Assembly: GCF_004364935.1 (NCBI RefSeq)
Contig: NZ_SOBT01000008.1
Coordinates: 1,863,534 to 1,927,533, forward strand
Length of the DNA stretch: 64,000 bases
Direction: 5' to 3'
Source of the DNA: Panacagrimonas perspica
GTDB taxonomy: Bacteria; Pseudomonadota; Gammaproteobacteria; Nevskiales; Nevskiaceae
Shown here: in pieces, positions 36,462 to 45,963 of the stretch
How the letters are laid out: the number at the start of each line of letters is the position of its first letter
How positions within the stretch are numbered: position 1 is the stretch's first letter
The notes under the pieces: model-generated
What the model saw: only the letters and a program-made list of their open reading frames with translations
Database searches by the model: none
What the model was told of the DNA's origin: nothing
Program-made: the position numbers and the translations under genes

Positions 36462-37472
36462 ATGATACAGGCACAACCCATCAGCAGACAGGCCCCGCGC
36501 TGGCAGCATGCCCTGCGCGAGGCGTTCACGCGTCCGGCCGAGCTGCTGGCCTGGCTCGAACTCGACCCCGCCCTGCCCCAGCTCGACCTCCCCGGACTGC
36601 GCGACTTCCCGTTGCGCGTGCCGCGCGGATTCGCCGCCCGCATGAGGAAGGGCGACCCGCTGGACCCGCTGTTCCTACAGGTCTGGCCGGCGGCGCGCGA
36701 GGCCGAGACCGTGCCGGGCTTCGTCGCCGATGCCGTCGGCGACATGGATTCGGCGCAGGGCGACGGGGTGCTGCACAAGTACCAGGGTCGGGCGCTGCTG
36801 ATCACCACCGGCGCCTGCGCGGTCCACTGCCGCTACTGCTTCCGGCGCCATTTCCCCTATTCCGAGAGCCTGGCCGCGCGCGGCCACTGGCAGCCGGCGC
36901 TGGACCGCCTGGCCGCCGATCCGTCGATCACCGAGGCCATCCTGTCCGGCGGCGACCCGTTCTCGCTGTCCGACGAGCGCCTGGCCGAGCTGTTCGAAGG
37001 GCTGGCTGGCATCCCTCACCTGCGCCGCGTCCGCGTCCACACGAGGCAGCCGATCGTGTTGCCCGAGCGGATTGATGCGGGACTGCTCAAGATTCTGCGA
37101 TCGGTGTCGCTGGACAAGGTGATGGTCGTACACGCCAACCACGCGCAGGAGCTGACAGGCGACGTTCCGCAGGCCCTCGCGGACCTGCGTACGAACGGCT
37201 GGATGCTGCTCAATCAGTCGGTCCTGCTGCGCGGCATCAACGACACGACGAACGCGTTGCAGGGCCTGCACGAACGATTGTTCAGTTTGGGGATTCTCCC
37301 CTACTATCTGCACTTGCTGGACCGCGTGAAAGGCGCGGCCCACTTCGAGGTTCCAGAACACAGGGCGCGGGAACTGATGCGGGATCTGTCCAGCATCTCC
37401 CCCGGGTATCTGGTTCCCAGACTGGCGCGTGAAGTGCCGGGTGATCCGGCCAAGGCTTGGCTTTCATGGTGA
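36462..37472 (+). CDS. epmB: EF-P lysine 2,3-aminomutase EpmB
   Basis: A 336-residue radical-SAM, PLP-dependent enzyme (KamA/YjeK type) that makes (R)-beta-lysine for EpmA. The Cys triad CxxxCxxC is at Cys119, 123 and 126 ('[12 protein letters not shown]'); 'AILSGGDPF' and '[12 protein letters not shown]' are typical. The PLP lysine lies in 'DRVKGAAHF'. It is shorter than lysine fermentation aminomutases, as EpmB is. The fimX-like gene overlaps its end by seven bases. Confidence 0.96.
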   Translation: MIQAQPISRQAPRWQHALREAFTRPAELLAWLELDPALPQLDLPGLRDFPLRVPRGFAARMRKGDPLDPLFLQVWPAAREAETVPGFVADAVGDMDSAQGDGVLHKYQGRALLITTGACAVHCRYCFRRHFPYSESLAARGHWQPALDRLAADPSITEAILSGGDPFSLSDERLAELFEGLAGIPHLRRVRVHTRQPIVLPERIDAGLLKILRSVSLDKVMVVHANHAQELTGDVPQALADLRTNGWMLLNQSVLLRGINDTTNALQGLHERLFSLGILPYYLHLLDRVKGAAHFEVPEHRARELMRDLSSISPGYLVPRLAREVPGDPAKAWLSW

Positions 37473-39526
37473 CTAACCCTCCTCCATTCACGGCTTCGCC
37501 CACGACCGGCGCCACGGCGGTGCTGCTGGTCGTCGCACCTTTCGAGGAGAGCGCGAAGCGAGCCGAGAGTCACCTTCGCAACGCCGGTCACAAGGTCCGT
37601 GCGATCTGGACGTCGCAACACTCCGATCTCGACCAGCTCCTGCAGAAAGGTCAGCCCGACCTGCTGATGGCAGCCGACCAGGCTGCCGAGACGCCGCTGA
37701 AGGTCGTGCTCGACATCTGCCGCCGCTTTGCCCCCAACCTGCCGGTCATCGCCCTCGGCTCGCAGCTTTCCGCCGACGCCACCACGAGCGCAGTCGCCGC
37801 AGGCGCTCGCGATCTGGTGGCCGACAGCGATCCCGAGTGCCTGGCGCACCTCGAGCGCGTCTACGTGCGCGAACTGATCGCCTACCGCAACCTGCGCGAA
37901 CTGGCGCGGTCGCGCTCGCAGCTGGCCGACTACGAATCGCGCTATTCGCAGCTCATCGCGGGAACCGGTGACGCGGTGGCGCACATCTACGAGGGCATCG
38001 TCTCGAAAGTGAATCCGGCGTTCGCCGCGCTGGTGGGCTACGACGACGTGGACCTGCTTTCCGGCATGCCGCTGATGGACATCATCTCGCCGGACAACCA
38101 GGCGGGCGTTCGCGATTACCTCAAGCAGCTCAACAACGGCCGGGCTGATGGCAGGCCGCTCGAGTGCGCCCTGCTCTCGCGTACACGCGACAAGGTGCCG
38201 GTACGGGCCCAGCTCACGCCCGGCGAAGCCGAAGGCGAGCGCTTCGTCGAGATGCTGATCCGCGCAGAGGCCGCTCAGGCCGCGGCAACGGCTGCCACAG
38301 CCGCTTCGGGTCGCAGCGAATTTTTCGCCGCCCTGGATGCGCCGGCCGCGGGCGACGGGCCTCGCGCCGCGATCTTCGCGGTGGTCGACAACTTCGCCGC
38401 ACTCGAAGATCGCGTCGGCTATCTCGACGCCGAGCAGGTCGCCGTGCAGGCGGGCGCCAAGATGGCCGCCCTGGCCGATCCGAACGACGGCGTGTTCCGT
38501 TTCTCGACGCAGGAGTTCGCGATTCTCGTGTCGCGGCCCGACGCGCTGCAGTTCGAGGCGCTCGCCGACCGGCTGGCACGCGATATCGCCGCGCAGGTCT
38601 TCAGCTCGGCCGATCACGAGTCCCAGGTCACCTTGTCGGTCACCGTGTATCCGTTGGGCGGTTCCGACACGGCAACCCAGGTTGCGGGCGACCTGGTGCG
38701 CGAAGCGCGCAAGCTCTCGGCCAAGGGCGGCAACCGGGCCATCGTCCTCGGACCGACCGCTCGCGCCAACGCCGATGAGCGCGAGGACCAGCGCAAGGCG
38801 GACGTGATCCGAAAAGCGCTCGAGGAAAACCGTTTCAAGCTCGCCTACCAGACCATCGCAAGCCTGGAAGGCGACACGCGCCAGCACTTCGATGTGCTGG
38901 TGCGCATGGTCAACGACGAGGGCGTGGAACTGCACGCCAGCGACTTCATCCGCTCCGCCGAGAAAGCCGGGCTGATGCGCGCGATCGACCGCTGGGTGAT
39001 CAGCCGGGCGATCAAGGTCATCTCCAGTCGCGAACCTCGCAAGGACGCGTCGATGCTCTTCCTCAAGCTCAGCGAGGATTCGCTGCGCGATGCCGAGAGC
39101 TTCCTGGCGTGGTTCCAGGACGCGCTGAAGGGACGACGCTTCGCCGACAACGAGATCTGCATCGAAGTGCAGGAGATCATCCTGCAGAACCACATCCGCA
39201 AGGCCAAGGTGCTGACCAAGGCCATGCGCGACTTCGGCGCCAGCGTTGCCATCGAGCACTTCGGCATCGGCGCCAACTCAGCACAGCTGGTCGAGCACCT
39301 CCCGATCAACTTCCTGAAGTTCCACAGCTCCTACACGCACAACTTCACGGACAAGGACATCCAGAAGAAGATGTCGACGCTGATGGAGATGGCCAAGCAA
39401 CGCCGCATCAAGACCATCGTCAGCCATGTCGAGGACGCCAACGTGATGGCGCGGATGTGGCAGATGGGCGTGAACTACATCCAGGGCTATCACGTGCAGG
39501 AGCCCGAGGTCGTGCTGCTGACCTGA
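37466..39526 (+). CDS. fimX: FimX-like REC-PAS-GGDEF-EAL protein, degenerate catalytic domains
   Basis: A 686-residue protein with a receiver-like domain (about 15-130), PAS (about 155-260), GGDEF-like (about 285-430) and EAL-like (about 440-685) domains. The GGDEF site reads 'STQEF', the EAL motif is FDVLVRM, DDFGxG is 'EHFGIGA' and LKID is 'LKFH', so neither diguanylate cyclase nor phosphodiesterase activity is expected. FimX proteins are c-di-GMP receptors controlling type IV pili and twitching, which fits. The ATG at 37466 overlaps epmB by seven bases; GTG 37469 is an alternative. The GGDEF and EAL domains are unlikely to turn over c-di-GMP. Confidence 0.9.
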   Translation: MVTNPPPFTASPTTGATAVLLVVAPFEESAKRAESHLRNAGHKVRAIWTSQHSDLDQLLQKGQPDLLMAADQAAETPLKVVLDICRRFAPNLPVIALGSQLSADATTSAVAAGARDLVADSDPECLAHLERVYVRELIAYRNLRELARSRSQLADYESRYSQLIAGTGDAVAHIYEGIVSKVNPAFAALVGYDDVDLLSGMPLMDIISPDNQAGVRDYLKQLNNGRADGRPLECALLSRTRDKVPVRAQLTPGEAEGERFVEMLIRAEAAQAAATAATAASGRSEFFAALDAPAAGDGPRAAIFAVVDNFAALEDRVGYLDAEQVAVQAGAKMAALADPNDGVFRFSTQEFAILVSRPDALQFEALADRLARDIAAQVFSSADHESQVTLSVTVYPLGGSDTATQVAGDLVREARKLSAKGGNRAIVLGPTARANADEREDQRKADVIRKALEENRFKLAYQTIASLEGDTRQHFDVLVRMVNDEGVELHASDFIRSAEKAGLMRAIDRWVISRAIKVISSREPRKDASMLFLKLSEDSLRDAESFLAWFQDALKGRRFADNEICIEVQEIILQNHIRKAKVLTKAMRDFGASVAIEHFGIGANSAQLVEHLPINFLKFHSSYTHNFTDKDIQKKMSTLMEMAKQRRIKTIVSHVEDANVMARMWQMGVNYIQGYHVQEPEVVLLT

Positions 39527-39547
39527 GCGGCACCTGCGATGCACCCG

Positions 39548-39580
39548 GGCCCGGCCGAACGATGTTCCGCCGGGCCTTTT
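39548..39580 (+). terminator. Terminator after fimX
   Basis: The stem GGCCCGGCCGAAC with GTTCCGCCGGGCC around GAT (one mismatch), followed by TTTTG, 22 bases after the fimX stop. Confidence 0.88.
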
Positions 39581-39591
39581 GTTTGATCGGT

Positions 39592-39788
39592 CCTACCCGA
39601 GCGAAGCCCGGGGTTTCAACGCAAAGGCGCAGAGACGCAAAGGAACGCATCGCTTTCTCTGCGTCCTTTGCGTCTCTGCGTTGAAAGGCTTTTCGGTGTC
39701 GTTGCGCTGGACCAGGCTCCCGATCCGCCAATCAAAGGTCCGAGATAGTTCGTTCGGCGAGGGAGACCCCGGGCTTCGCCCGGGCTAC
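39592..39788. repeat. REP split by a GCAAAG-type inverted repeat (copy 3)
   Basis: A left REP arm (CTACCCGAGCGAAGCCCGGGG) ends at about 39613, and the matching right arm (CCCGGGCTTCGCCCGGGCTAC) is at 39768-39788. Between them lies a GCAAAG-type inverted repeat at about 39614-39687 (TTTCAACGCAAAGGCGCAG and its complement) plus unmatched sequence to 39767. The likely reading is insertion of one element into the other. The whole 337-base gap 39527-39863 is filled by this, the fimX terminator and the htpX terminator. Confidence 0.75.
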
Positions 39789-39810
39789 GGGGGCCGCCGT
39801 CGCTCAAAGA

Positions 39811-39842
39811 AAAAGCCCGGCGGAACGTCGTTCCACCGGGCT
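39811..39842 (-). terminator. Terminator of htpX
   Basis: AAGCCCGG-C-GGAAC and GTTCC-A-CCGGGCTT form a stem with one mismatch and a 3-base loop, and on the minus strand it is followed by TTTTTCTTT. It lies 22 bases past the htpX stop. Confidence 0.9.
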
Positions 39843-39863
39843 TCGCGTTCGATGCCGCTGCCG

Positions 39864-40736
39864 TTACGAGACGGCGCTCGAGGCCCGCAGCGCCGCGATA
39901 CGATCGTCCAGCGGCGGGTGCGTCATGAACATCTTCTTGACGCCGATGATGCCGAACGCCTCGACGGTCTGCGGCAGCGAGGAATGCCCGTCGCCGCCCT
40001 TCAGGCGCTCGAGCGCCGAGATCATCTTGCGCTTGCCGGCCAGGTGCGCGCCGCCCGCGTCCGCCCGGTATTCCCGCTGGCGCGAGAACCAGCAGACGAT
40101 CGCCGTGGCCAGGATGCCGAACACGATCTGCAGCACGAACACCGTGATGTAGTAGCCCGGGCCAGTACCACGCTCGGTCTTGAACACCGCGCGGTCGATG
40201 ACATAGCCCACGACGCGCGACAGAAACATCACGAACGTGTTCAGCACGCCCTGGATCAGCGTGAGCGTCACCATGTCGCCGTTGGCGATATGGCTGACTT
40301 CATGGCCCAGTACAGCCTCGACTTCTTCCTGGCTCATGTTGCGCATCAGCCCGGTGCTGACGGCGACCAGCGCGCTGTTCTTGTTCATGCCGGTGGCAAA
40401 GGCGTTGGGCTCCGGCGCGTCGAACACCGCGACCTCCGGCATGCCGATGCCGGCGATGCGCGCCTGCCGCTGCACCGTGTCGAGCAGCCATTTCTCGGCC
40501 GCGTTCTTCGGCACGGTGATGACCTGCGCGCCGGTGGTGCGCTTGGCCATCCACTTGGACATGGCCAGCGAGATGAAGGCGCCGCCGAAACCGAAGATGG
40601 CGGAGAACGCGAGCAGCGCGCCCAGGTTCAGCCCGTTTTGCGTCAGGAAGCGGTCGACACCCAGCACGGAAGCCACGATCGACAGCACGATCATGACGGC
40701 GACGTTGGTGGCCAGCAGCAGGAAGATTCGTTTCAT
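39864..40736 (-). CDS. htpX: Membrane zinc protease HtpX
   Basis: A 290-residue M48 metalloprotease that degrades damaged inner-membrane proteins with FtsH. Two N-terminal membrane helices (about 5-25 and 37-57), the HEVSH zinc motif (His145, Glu146, His149), further hydrophobic segments at about 155-215, and the third ligand Glu in '[10 protein letters not shown]'. The length equals the E. coli protein. A sigma-32-like promoter lies upstream and a terminator downstream. Confidence 0.97.
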   Translation of the reverse strand: MKRIFLLLATNVAVMIVLSIVASVLGVDRFLTQNGLNLGALLAFSAIFGFGGAFISLAMSKWMAKRTTGAQVITVPKNAAEKWLLDTVQRQARIAGIGMPEVAVFDAPEPNAFATGMNKNSALVAVSTGLMRNMSQEEVEAVLGHEVSHIANGDMVTLTLIQGVLNTFVMFLSRVVGYVIDRAVFKTERGTGPGYYITVFVLQIVFGILATAIVCWFSRQREYRADAGGAHLAGKRKMISALERLKGGDGHSSLPQTVEAFGIIGVKKMFMTHPPLDDRIAALRASSAVS

Positions 40737-40769
40737 GGGTTCTCTCTAAGCGGACCTCTCCGCAGGATC

Positions 40770-40798
40770 AATCTCGGGCCTTTGACCCGCGGATCAAG
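40770..40798 (-). promoter_or_regulatory. Possible sigma-32-type promoter of htpX
   Basis: On the minus strand CTTGATC (40792-40798), then 13 bases, then CCCGAGATT (40770-40778), which is a fair match to CTTGAAA-N13-CCCCATNT and lies 34 bases upstream of the htpX ATG. It is weaker than the hsp20 promoter. Confidence 0.5.
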
Positions 40799-40848
40799 AG
40801 TCCGGTTCAGCAAAGTAAGGCGGATTGCGTCGGGGGGCTCCCAGGGTC

Positions 40849-40953
40849 TTTAACCGCAAAGGCGCAAAGGGAAAAGAAAGGACGCAAAGCCATCGGTCAT
40901 TCGAAATTCTTTGCGTCCTTTCTTTTCCCTCTGCGACCTTTGCGTCCAAAGCT
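40849..40953. repeat. Long inverted repeat, GCAAAG type (copy 4)
   Basis: The left arm TTTAACCGCAAAGGCGCAAAG continues with GGAAAAGAAAGGACGCAAAG; the right arm is the near complement, ending TTTGCGTCCAAAGCTTTT. It lies just downstream of parC. It could fold as a long hairpin, but no clear T-run is present. Confidence 0.82.
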
Positions 40954-40972
40954 TTTTAGGGCCTGGTCCGCC

Positions 40973-43186
40973 CTACCCCACGCTCATCTTCTCCACCGTC
41001 TGGAACCCGCGCGGCAGGTGTCCGCCACGGCTGGCCCGTGCGCCGGCGTATGCGTCGAGATCCGAAGGCTTGAAGTTCTGCGTCCGCTTCGGCCCATGTA
41101 GCACCAGCGTGGTGCCGGCCGGGACCACCGCGCTCGCGGTGATGCGATCTTCGCCCTTGAGCGTGACCAGCTTGTTGCCCTTGCCCTTGGCCAGTTCCGG
41201 CAGTTCCGACAGCGGGAACACCAGCAGGCGTCCTTCGGCCGTCGACAGCGCGTAGCGGTCGGCCGCCGGATCGGTCACCCGCGACGGCACCAGCGGCTGT
41301 CCTTCGAGCGAGATCACGGCTTTGCCGGCGCGCTTGTTGCCCTGGAGTTCGCCCAGGCGCACGACGAAACCGTAGCCGTCTTCCGAACCGAGCACGTAAC
41401 GCTCGTTCTCGTCGCCGAGCAGCAGCGCCACGATGCGCGCGCCGTCCTGCACGTCGAGCTTGGTCGTCACCGGCTCGCCCTGTGAACGCGCCGATGGCAG
41501 CTCGCGCGGATTGAGCGTGTAGCAGCGGCCCTTCGAGTCGAGGAGGATCAGCAGCTGGTTGGACTTCCCCTGCGCGTGCACGAGGTACTCGTCGCCGGCC
41601 TTGTAGTTCAGCGCCAGCGGATCGAGCTCGTGGCCCTTGCCGGCCCGTATCCAGCCCGCCTTGGACAGCACCACCGTGATCGGCTCGGCCGGCACGATCT
41701 CCTCGGCGGTCATCGCCACCGCCGGCGGCTTGGCGTTCACCCGGCAGCGCCGGTCATCGCCGTACTTCTTGGCGTCTTCCTTGAGCTCGTCGCCGATCAG
41801 CTTCTTCATCTTGTCGTCGTCGCCGAGCAGCTCCTCGAGCTTCGCGCGTTCGGCCATCAGCTCGTCCTGCTCGCCCTTGATGCGCATCTCCTCGAGCTTC
41901 TGCAGGTGACGCAGCTTCAGATCCAGGATCCATTCGGCCTGCACGTCGCTGAGCGCGAACGTGCTGATCAGCTTGGCCTTCGGATCGTCCTCGAACCGGA
42001 TGATGCGGATGACCTCGTCGATGTTGAGGTACGCGATCATCAGGCCTTCGAGGATGTGCAGCCGATCGTTGACCTTGCCCAGTCGATGGTTGAGACGACG
42101 CGTGACGGTCTGGAAGCGGTACTCCAGCCACTCGCTGAGAATCTCCTTGAGGTTCTTCACGCGTGGCCGGCCGTCCAGGCCGATCATGTTGAGGTTCACG
42201 CGCACGCTCTTCTCGAGATCCGTGGTCGCGAACAGATGCGCCATCAGGCTTTCGGCATCGACGCGGTTCGAGCGCGGGATGATGACGACGCGCACCGGAT
42301 TCTCGTGGTCCGATTCGTCGCGCAGGTCCTCGACCAACGGCAGCTTCTTGGTCCGCATCTGCTCGGCGATCTGTTCCTGCACCTTGCTCGGCGAGACCTG
42401 GTGCGGCAACGCGGTCAGCACGATGTGACCGGTGTCCTCGTCGCGTTCCCAGATGGCGCGCGTACGCACCATGCCGTTGCCGGTCTGGTAGATCTTCAGC
42501 AGGTCGTGCGGCTCGGAGACGATCTCGCAGCCAGTCGGGAAATCGGGCGCCGGCACGAACTCGCACAAGGTCTCGACCTGTGCGTTCGGATGCTTGAGCA
42601 GGTGCAGGCAAGCCTTCACCAGCTCGCGGATGTTGTGCGGCGGGATGTCGGTGGCCATCCCCACCGCGATGCCAGTGGTGCCGTTGACCAGCACGTTGGG
42701 CAGGCGCGCCGGCAGGCGCACCGGCTCTTCGAGCGTACCGTCGAAATTGGGTTGCCAGTCCACCGTGCCCTGGCCGAGTTCGGCGAGCAGCGTCTGCGCG
42801 TAGGCGCCCAGGCGCGACTCGGTGTAGCGCATCGCGGCGAAGGATTTCGGGTCGTCCGGCGAGCCCCAGTTGCCCTGCCCGTCCACCAGCGGATAGCGGT
42901 AGTTGAACGGCTGCGCCATGGTGACCATGGCCTCGTAACACGCGCTGTCACCGTGCGGATGGAACTTGCCGATGACGTCGCCGACGGTGCGCGCGGACTT
43001 CTTGTGCTTCGAGCCGAAGTTCAGGCTGAGCTCCGACATCGCGTACACGATGCGCCGCTGCACCGGCTTGAGGCCGTCCGAGATGTGCGGGAGCGCGCGG
43101 TCCAGCACCACGTACATCGAGTAATCGAGGTAGGCCTTCTCGGCGAAGACGCGAAGAGGCAGGCGTTCGGTGTCGTAAGTCAGCAT
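40973..43186 (-). CDS. parC: DNA topoisomerase IV subunit A
   Basis: A 737-residue type II topoisomerase subunit that decatenates daughter chromosomes. The breakage-reunion domain carries the active-site Tyr121 ('AMRYTESRL'). The quinolone-resistance region reads '[15 protein letters not shown]', with Ser81 and Glu85 at the E. coli Ser80/Glu84 positions, the susceptible type. The C-terminal beta-pinwheel is shorter and less regular than in GyrA, lacking the GyrA-box, which supports ParC. parE is not in the window. Confidence 0.95.
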   Translation of the reverse strand: MLTYDTERLPLRVFAEKAYLDYSMYVVLDRALPHISDGLKPVQRRIVYAMSELSLNFGSKHKKSARTVGDVIGKFHPHGDSACYEAMVTMAQPFNYRYPLVDGQGNWGSPDDPKSFAAMRYTESRLGAYAQTLLAELGQGTVDWQPNFDGTLEEPVRLPARLPNVLVNGTTGIAVGMATDIPPHNIRELVKACLHLLKHPNAQVETLCEFVPAPDFPTGCEIVSEPHDLLKIYQTGNGMVRTRAIWERDEDTGHIVLTALPHQVSPSKVQEQIAEQMRTKKLPLVEDLRDESDHENPVRVVIIPRSNRVDAESLMAHLFATTDLEKSVRVNLNMIGLDGRPRVKNLKEILSEWLEYRFQTVTRRLNHRLGKVNDRLHILEGLMIAYLNIDEVIRIIRFEDDPKAKLISTFALSDVQAEWILDLKLRHLQKLEEMRIKGEQDELMAERAKLEELLGDDDKMKKLIGDELKEDAKKYGDDRRCRVNAKPPAVAMTAEEIVPAEPITVVLSKAGWIRAGKGHELDPLALNYKAGDEYLVHAQGKSNQLLILLDSKGRCYTLNPRELPSARSQGEPVTTKLDVQDGARIVALLLGDENERYVLGSEDGYGFVVRLGELQGNKRAGKAVISLEGQPLVPSRVTDPAADRYALSTAEGRLLVFPLSELPELAKGKGNKLVTLKGEDRITASAVVPAGTTLVLHGPKRTQNFKPSDLDAYAGARASRGGHLPRGFQTVEKMSVG

Positions 43187-43301
43187 CGGGAATCAGGGAT
43201 CTGAAAACAGCAGACGACGGGCGCGCGAAACGCGGCCCGGAAGGCCGCGAAAGATACTGGGAATCCGCGGTCGCGTCGCGGGCGCTAGGCCCGCGGGCGG
43301 A

Positions 43302-43580
43302 TCAATTCTCGCGAGCCCGGTACTGGACGGCCGAGATGTCGTCGAGGTCGACCACGGCGTCGAAGAACTCCTTGCCGCTGAGTTCGGTGAGCGTCAGCGT
43401 GTTGCTGCCCACATCCTTGATCTTGCCCGACAGTTCGGTGCCGGACTGCAGCACCACCGTCACCTTCTTGCCGTTGCGATCCTTCAGGATGCTGGCCATC
43501 GCCTCGTCCTTGGCGACCGCGGACAGCGACAGCAGCGACAGGCTCGCGGCAACCACCGAGGCCAGGAAATAGTTCTTCAT
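43302..43580 (-). CDS. Small exported LSm/SH3-like protein
   Basis: A 92-residue protein with a signal peptide (to about residue 23, ending Ala-Val-Ala/Lys). The mature part has five predicted strands with 'VTVVLQSGTELSGKIKDVG', a pattern seen in small LSm- or SH3-like beta-barrels. I cannot name a family. A GAGGGGAG ribosome site precedes the ATG at 43580. It lies 22 bases after the DUF1249 gene in the same direction, so they may be co-transcribed. Confidence 0.7.
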   Translation of the reverse strand: MKNYFLASVVAASLSLLSLSAVAKDEAMASILKDRNGKKVTVVLQSGTELSGKIKDVGSNTLTLTELSGKEFFDAVVDLDDISAVQYRAREN

Positions 43581-43602
43581 CGTCGAAACTCCCCTCGTCG
43601 AG

Positions 43603-44088
43603 TCAAGCGGCGGCCGCGACACGCGGCCGGTTCGCCAGGCCGAAGCCGTGGCCATGTTCCAGCAGGTATTCGAGCCACTTGCCGAGCATGAGATTCCGGC
43701 GCCACTGGCCGCTCAGGAACGCGTCGGCTTTCGGATCACCCTCTTCCTGCGCCTGCCACGGCGGACGGTGACTGCACTCCAGCGCCTCGGCCACACCAGC
43801 ATCGCGGTATGCACGCACGAGGATGTCGGGCTGGCGGCGGGTGCCGTTCTCGTCCACGAATTCGTAGGTGAGCCGGATGGTCAGCGTGTAACGGTCACGC
43901 TCGACCAGCACCAGGTGCAAAGGGAAGTCGGAACCTGAACGCGATACCGCCGACTCGAAGGGGAGATCGAGTTCCGGCACCAGACGCTGCATGAGCTTGT
44001 AATTGCGCTCATACAGATCCATCAGGTGCGCAAGGCTGCGCGGCTTCCCGCAACAGGGGCAAAGGTGATTGGCGACGTCAACGAGCAT
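43603..44088 (-). CDS. DUF1249 (YqiB-like) protein
   Basis: A 161-residue protein of the DUF1249/YqiB family: 'LMDLYERNYKLMQRLVPEL' near the N-terminus, 'YTLTIRLTYEF' and 'VRAYRDAGVAEALEC' mid-way, and 'WLEYLLEHGHGF' near the end. It has an N-terminal CPCC segment that E. coli YqiB lacks. The function is not established; E. coli yqiB is next to cpdA and nudF. The start ATG 44088 is the only one preceding the conserved part. Confidence 0.85.
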   Translation of the reverse strand: MLVDVANHLCPCCGKPRSLAHLMDLYERNYKLMQRLVPELDLPFESAVSRSGSDFPLHLVLVERDRYTLTIRLTYEFVDENGTRRQPDILVRAYRDAGVAEALECSHRPPWQAQEEGDPKADAFLSGQWRRNLMLGKWLEYLLEHGHGFGLANRPRVAAAA

Positions 44089-44186
44089 GGGGGGACTATC
44101 CCGAACGTGACCCGCGCGCGCAAGTCTTGATTTTCGCTGGCGCGCGGGCGCAAGAATGCAATCCCCTGCAAGTCGCGGAGATGATG

Positions 44187-45818
44187 ATGGCGTTGCGCGA
44201 GATCGCTTCCAAGCCCTACCCCGATCAGAAGGCAGGAACGGCCGGCCTGCGCAAGAAGGTGGCGGTGTTCCAGCAGCCCCACTACCTCGAAAATTTCCTG
44301 CAGTCGATCTTCGACGTCGATGCGCGCCTCAAGGGCAGCACCCTGGTCATCGGCGGCGATGGGCGCTACCACAACCGCACGGCGATCCAGACCGCGATCG
44401 CGATGGCCGCCGCCAATGGCGTGCAGCGCGTCGTCGTGGGTCAGGGCGGCATCCTGTCGACGCCCGCCGCGTCGCACCTGATCCGCCTGCGCAAAGCCGG
44501 AGGCGGCTTCGTGCTGACCGCCAGCCACAACCCCGCGGGCGAGGACGGCGATTTCGGCATCAAGTACAACGTCGCCGGTGGCGGCCAGGCCACCGAAACA
44601 CTCACCGACAAGATCTACGAGCACAGCCGCCAGATCACCCGCTACAAGACGCTCGAAGGCGTCTACGTGGACCTGGAACGCCGTGGCGTGCAGACAGTGG
44701 GCGGCATGGAGGTCGAAGTCGTCGATTGCGTGGACGACTACGCGGCGTTGATGCAGACGCTGTTCGACTTCGATCGCATCCGCGACTGGTTCAAGCGCGG
44801 CCACTCGCTGCGCTTCGACGCGATGCACGCGGTCACCGGTCCGTACGCGCAACGCCTGTTCGTCGACATGCTCGGCGCACCCGCCAACTCGCTTCTCAAC
44901 GCCAGCCCGCTGGAGGATTTCGGCGGCGGACATCCCGATCCGAACCTGATCTACGCCAAGCCGCTGGTCGATCTGATGTATTCGGACGCGGCCGCCGACC
45001 TGGGCGCGGCGAGCGACGGCGACGGCGATCGCAACATGATCCTGGGCCGCGGCACCTTCATCTCGCCAGGCGATTCGCTGGCGATGCTCTGCGCGCATCT
45101 GCACGAGCTGCCGGGCTACAAGCGCGGACTGTCCGGCGTCGCCCGCTCGATGCCGACCTGCCGCGCCGTCGACCAAGTCGCCAAGGCGATGGGCATCCCC
45201 TGCTACGAGACGCCGACGGGGTGGAAGTTCTTCGCCAATCTGCTCGACGCCCGTCGCATCACGTTGTGCGGCGAGGAGAGTTTCGGCACGTCGAGCGACC
45301 ACACCCGCGAGAAGGACGGCGTGTGGGCGGTGCTGGCCTGGCTCAACGTGCTGGCCGCAACCCACCTGTCGGTGCGCGAACTCGCGGAGCGCCACTGGAA
45401 ACGCTACGGCCGCCACTACTACGTCCGGCACGACTACGACGAACTGTCGGCGAGCGTCGCCACGCAGGTCATGCAATCGCTGGCGGGCTCGCTGGTGGAT
45501 CTCCCGGGCAAGCACTTCGGCGATTACACGGTGTCCGCCGCCGACGAGTTCAGCTACCAGGATCCGGTCGACGGCAGCGTCGCGGTCAACCAGGGTCTGC
45601 GCGTGGTCTTCGGCGACGCGGCGCGCCTGATCGTGCGCCTGTCCGGAACCGGCACGAAGGGCGCCACGTTGCGGCTCTATCTCGAGCGTTACGAAAGCCA
45701 GGAAGCGGCGCTCGGATGGAAGACGTCGGACGCCCTCGCGCCGCTGGTCGGGATGGCCGAGAAGATCGTTCGGACCGCCGAGATCACCGGGCGGCGCGCG
45801 CCGAGCGTCATCACCTGA
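44187..45818 (+). CDS. pgm: Phosphoglucomutase (alpha-D-glucose-phosphate)
   Basis: A 543-residue enzyme interconverting glucose-1-P and glucose-6-P. The phosphoserine loop is 'TASHNPAG' (Ser113). The metal loop is 'DGDGDRN', the sugar-binding loop 'GEESFGTSS', and the phosphate-binding loop 'RLSGTGTKGATLRLY'. It is the eukaryote-like type rather than the PMM/PGM AlgC type. Three ATGs in a row begin at 44181; the third, at 44187, has the best spacing (six bases) from GGAG, and I chose it. A REP element and a terminator follow. Confidence 0.94.
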   Translation: MALREIASKPYPDQKAGTAGLRKKVAVFQQPHYLENFLQSIFDVDARLKGSTLVIGGDGRYHNRTAIQTAIAMAAANGVQRVVVGQGGILSTPAASHLIRLRKAGGGFVLTASHNPAGEDGDFGIKYNVAGGGQATETLTDKIYEHSRQITRYKTLEGVYVDLERRGVQTVGGMEVEVVDCVDDYAALMQTLFDFDRIRDWFKRGHSLRFDAMHAVTGPYAQRLFVDMLGAPANSLLNASPLEDFGGGHPDPNLIYAKPLVDLMYSDAAADLGAASDGDGDRNMILGRGTFISPGDSLAMLCAHLHELPGYKRGLSGVARSMPTCRAVDQVAKAMGIPCYETPTGWKFFANLLDARRITLCGEESFGTSSDHTREKDGVWAVLAWLNVLAATHLSVRELAERHWKRYGRHYYVRHDYDELSASVATQVMQSLAGSLVDLPGKHFGDYTVSAADEFSYQDPVDGSVAVNQGLRVVFGDAARLIVRLSGTGTKGATLRLYLERYESQEAALGWKTSDALAPLVGMAEKIVRTAEITGRRAPSVIT

Positions 45819-45829
45819 GCCGACGCGTC

Positions 45830-45896
45830 GTAGCCCGGACGAAGTCTGGGGCTCTCCTCGATGACGAAGCGCAATCCCGGACTTCGTCCGGGCTAC
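45830..45896. repeat. REP palindrome (GTAGCCCGG type)
   Basis: Left arm GTAGCCCGGACGAAGTCT and right arm its near complement ending GGGCTAC. It lies 11 bases after the phosphoglucomutase stop. Confidence 0.87.
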
Positions 45897-45904
45897 ATCC
45901 GTGA

Positions 45905-45938
45905 AAAGGCCCCGGTCGGTGACGACCGGGGCCTTTTT
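45905..45938. terminator. Bidirectional terminator
   Basis: A perfect stem AAGGCCCCGGTCG/CGACCGGGGCCTT with loop GTGA and a T-run on the plus strand. It serves the phosphoglucomutase gene and, in the other direction, the convergent lipoprotein gene. Confidence 0.92.
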
Positions 45939-45963
45939 TCTCACATCAACTGCTGCGACACGA

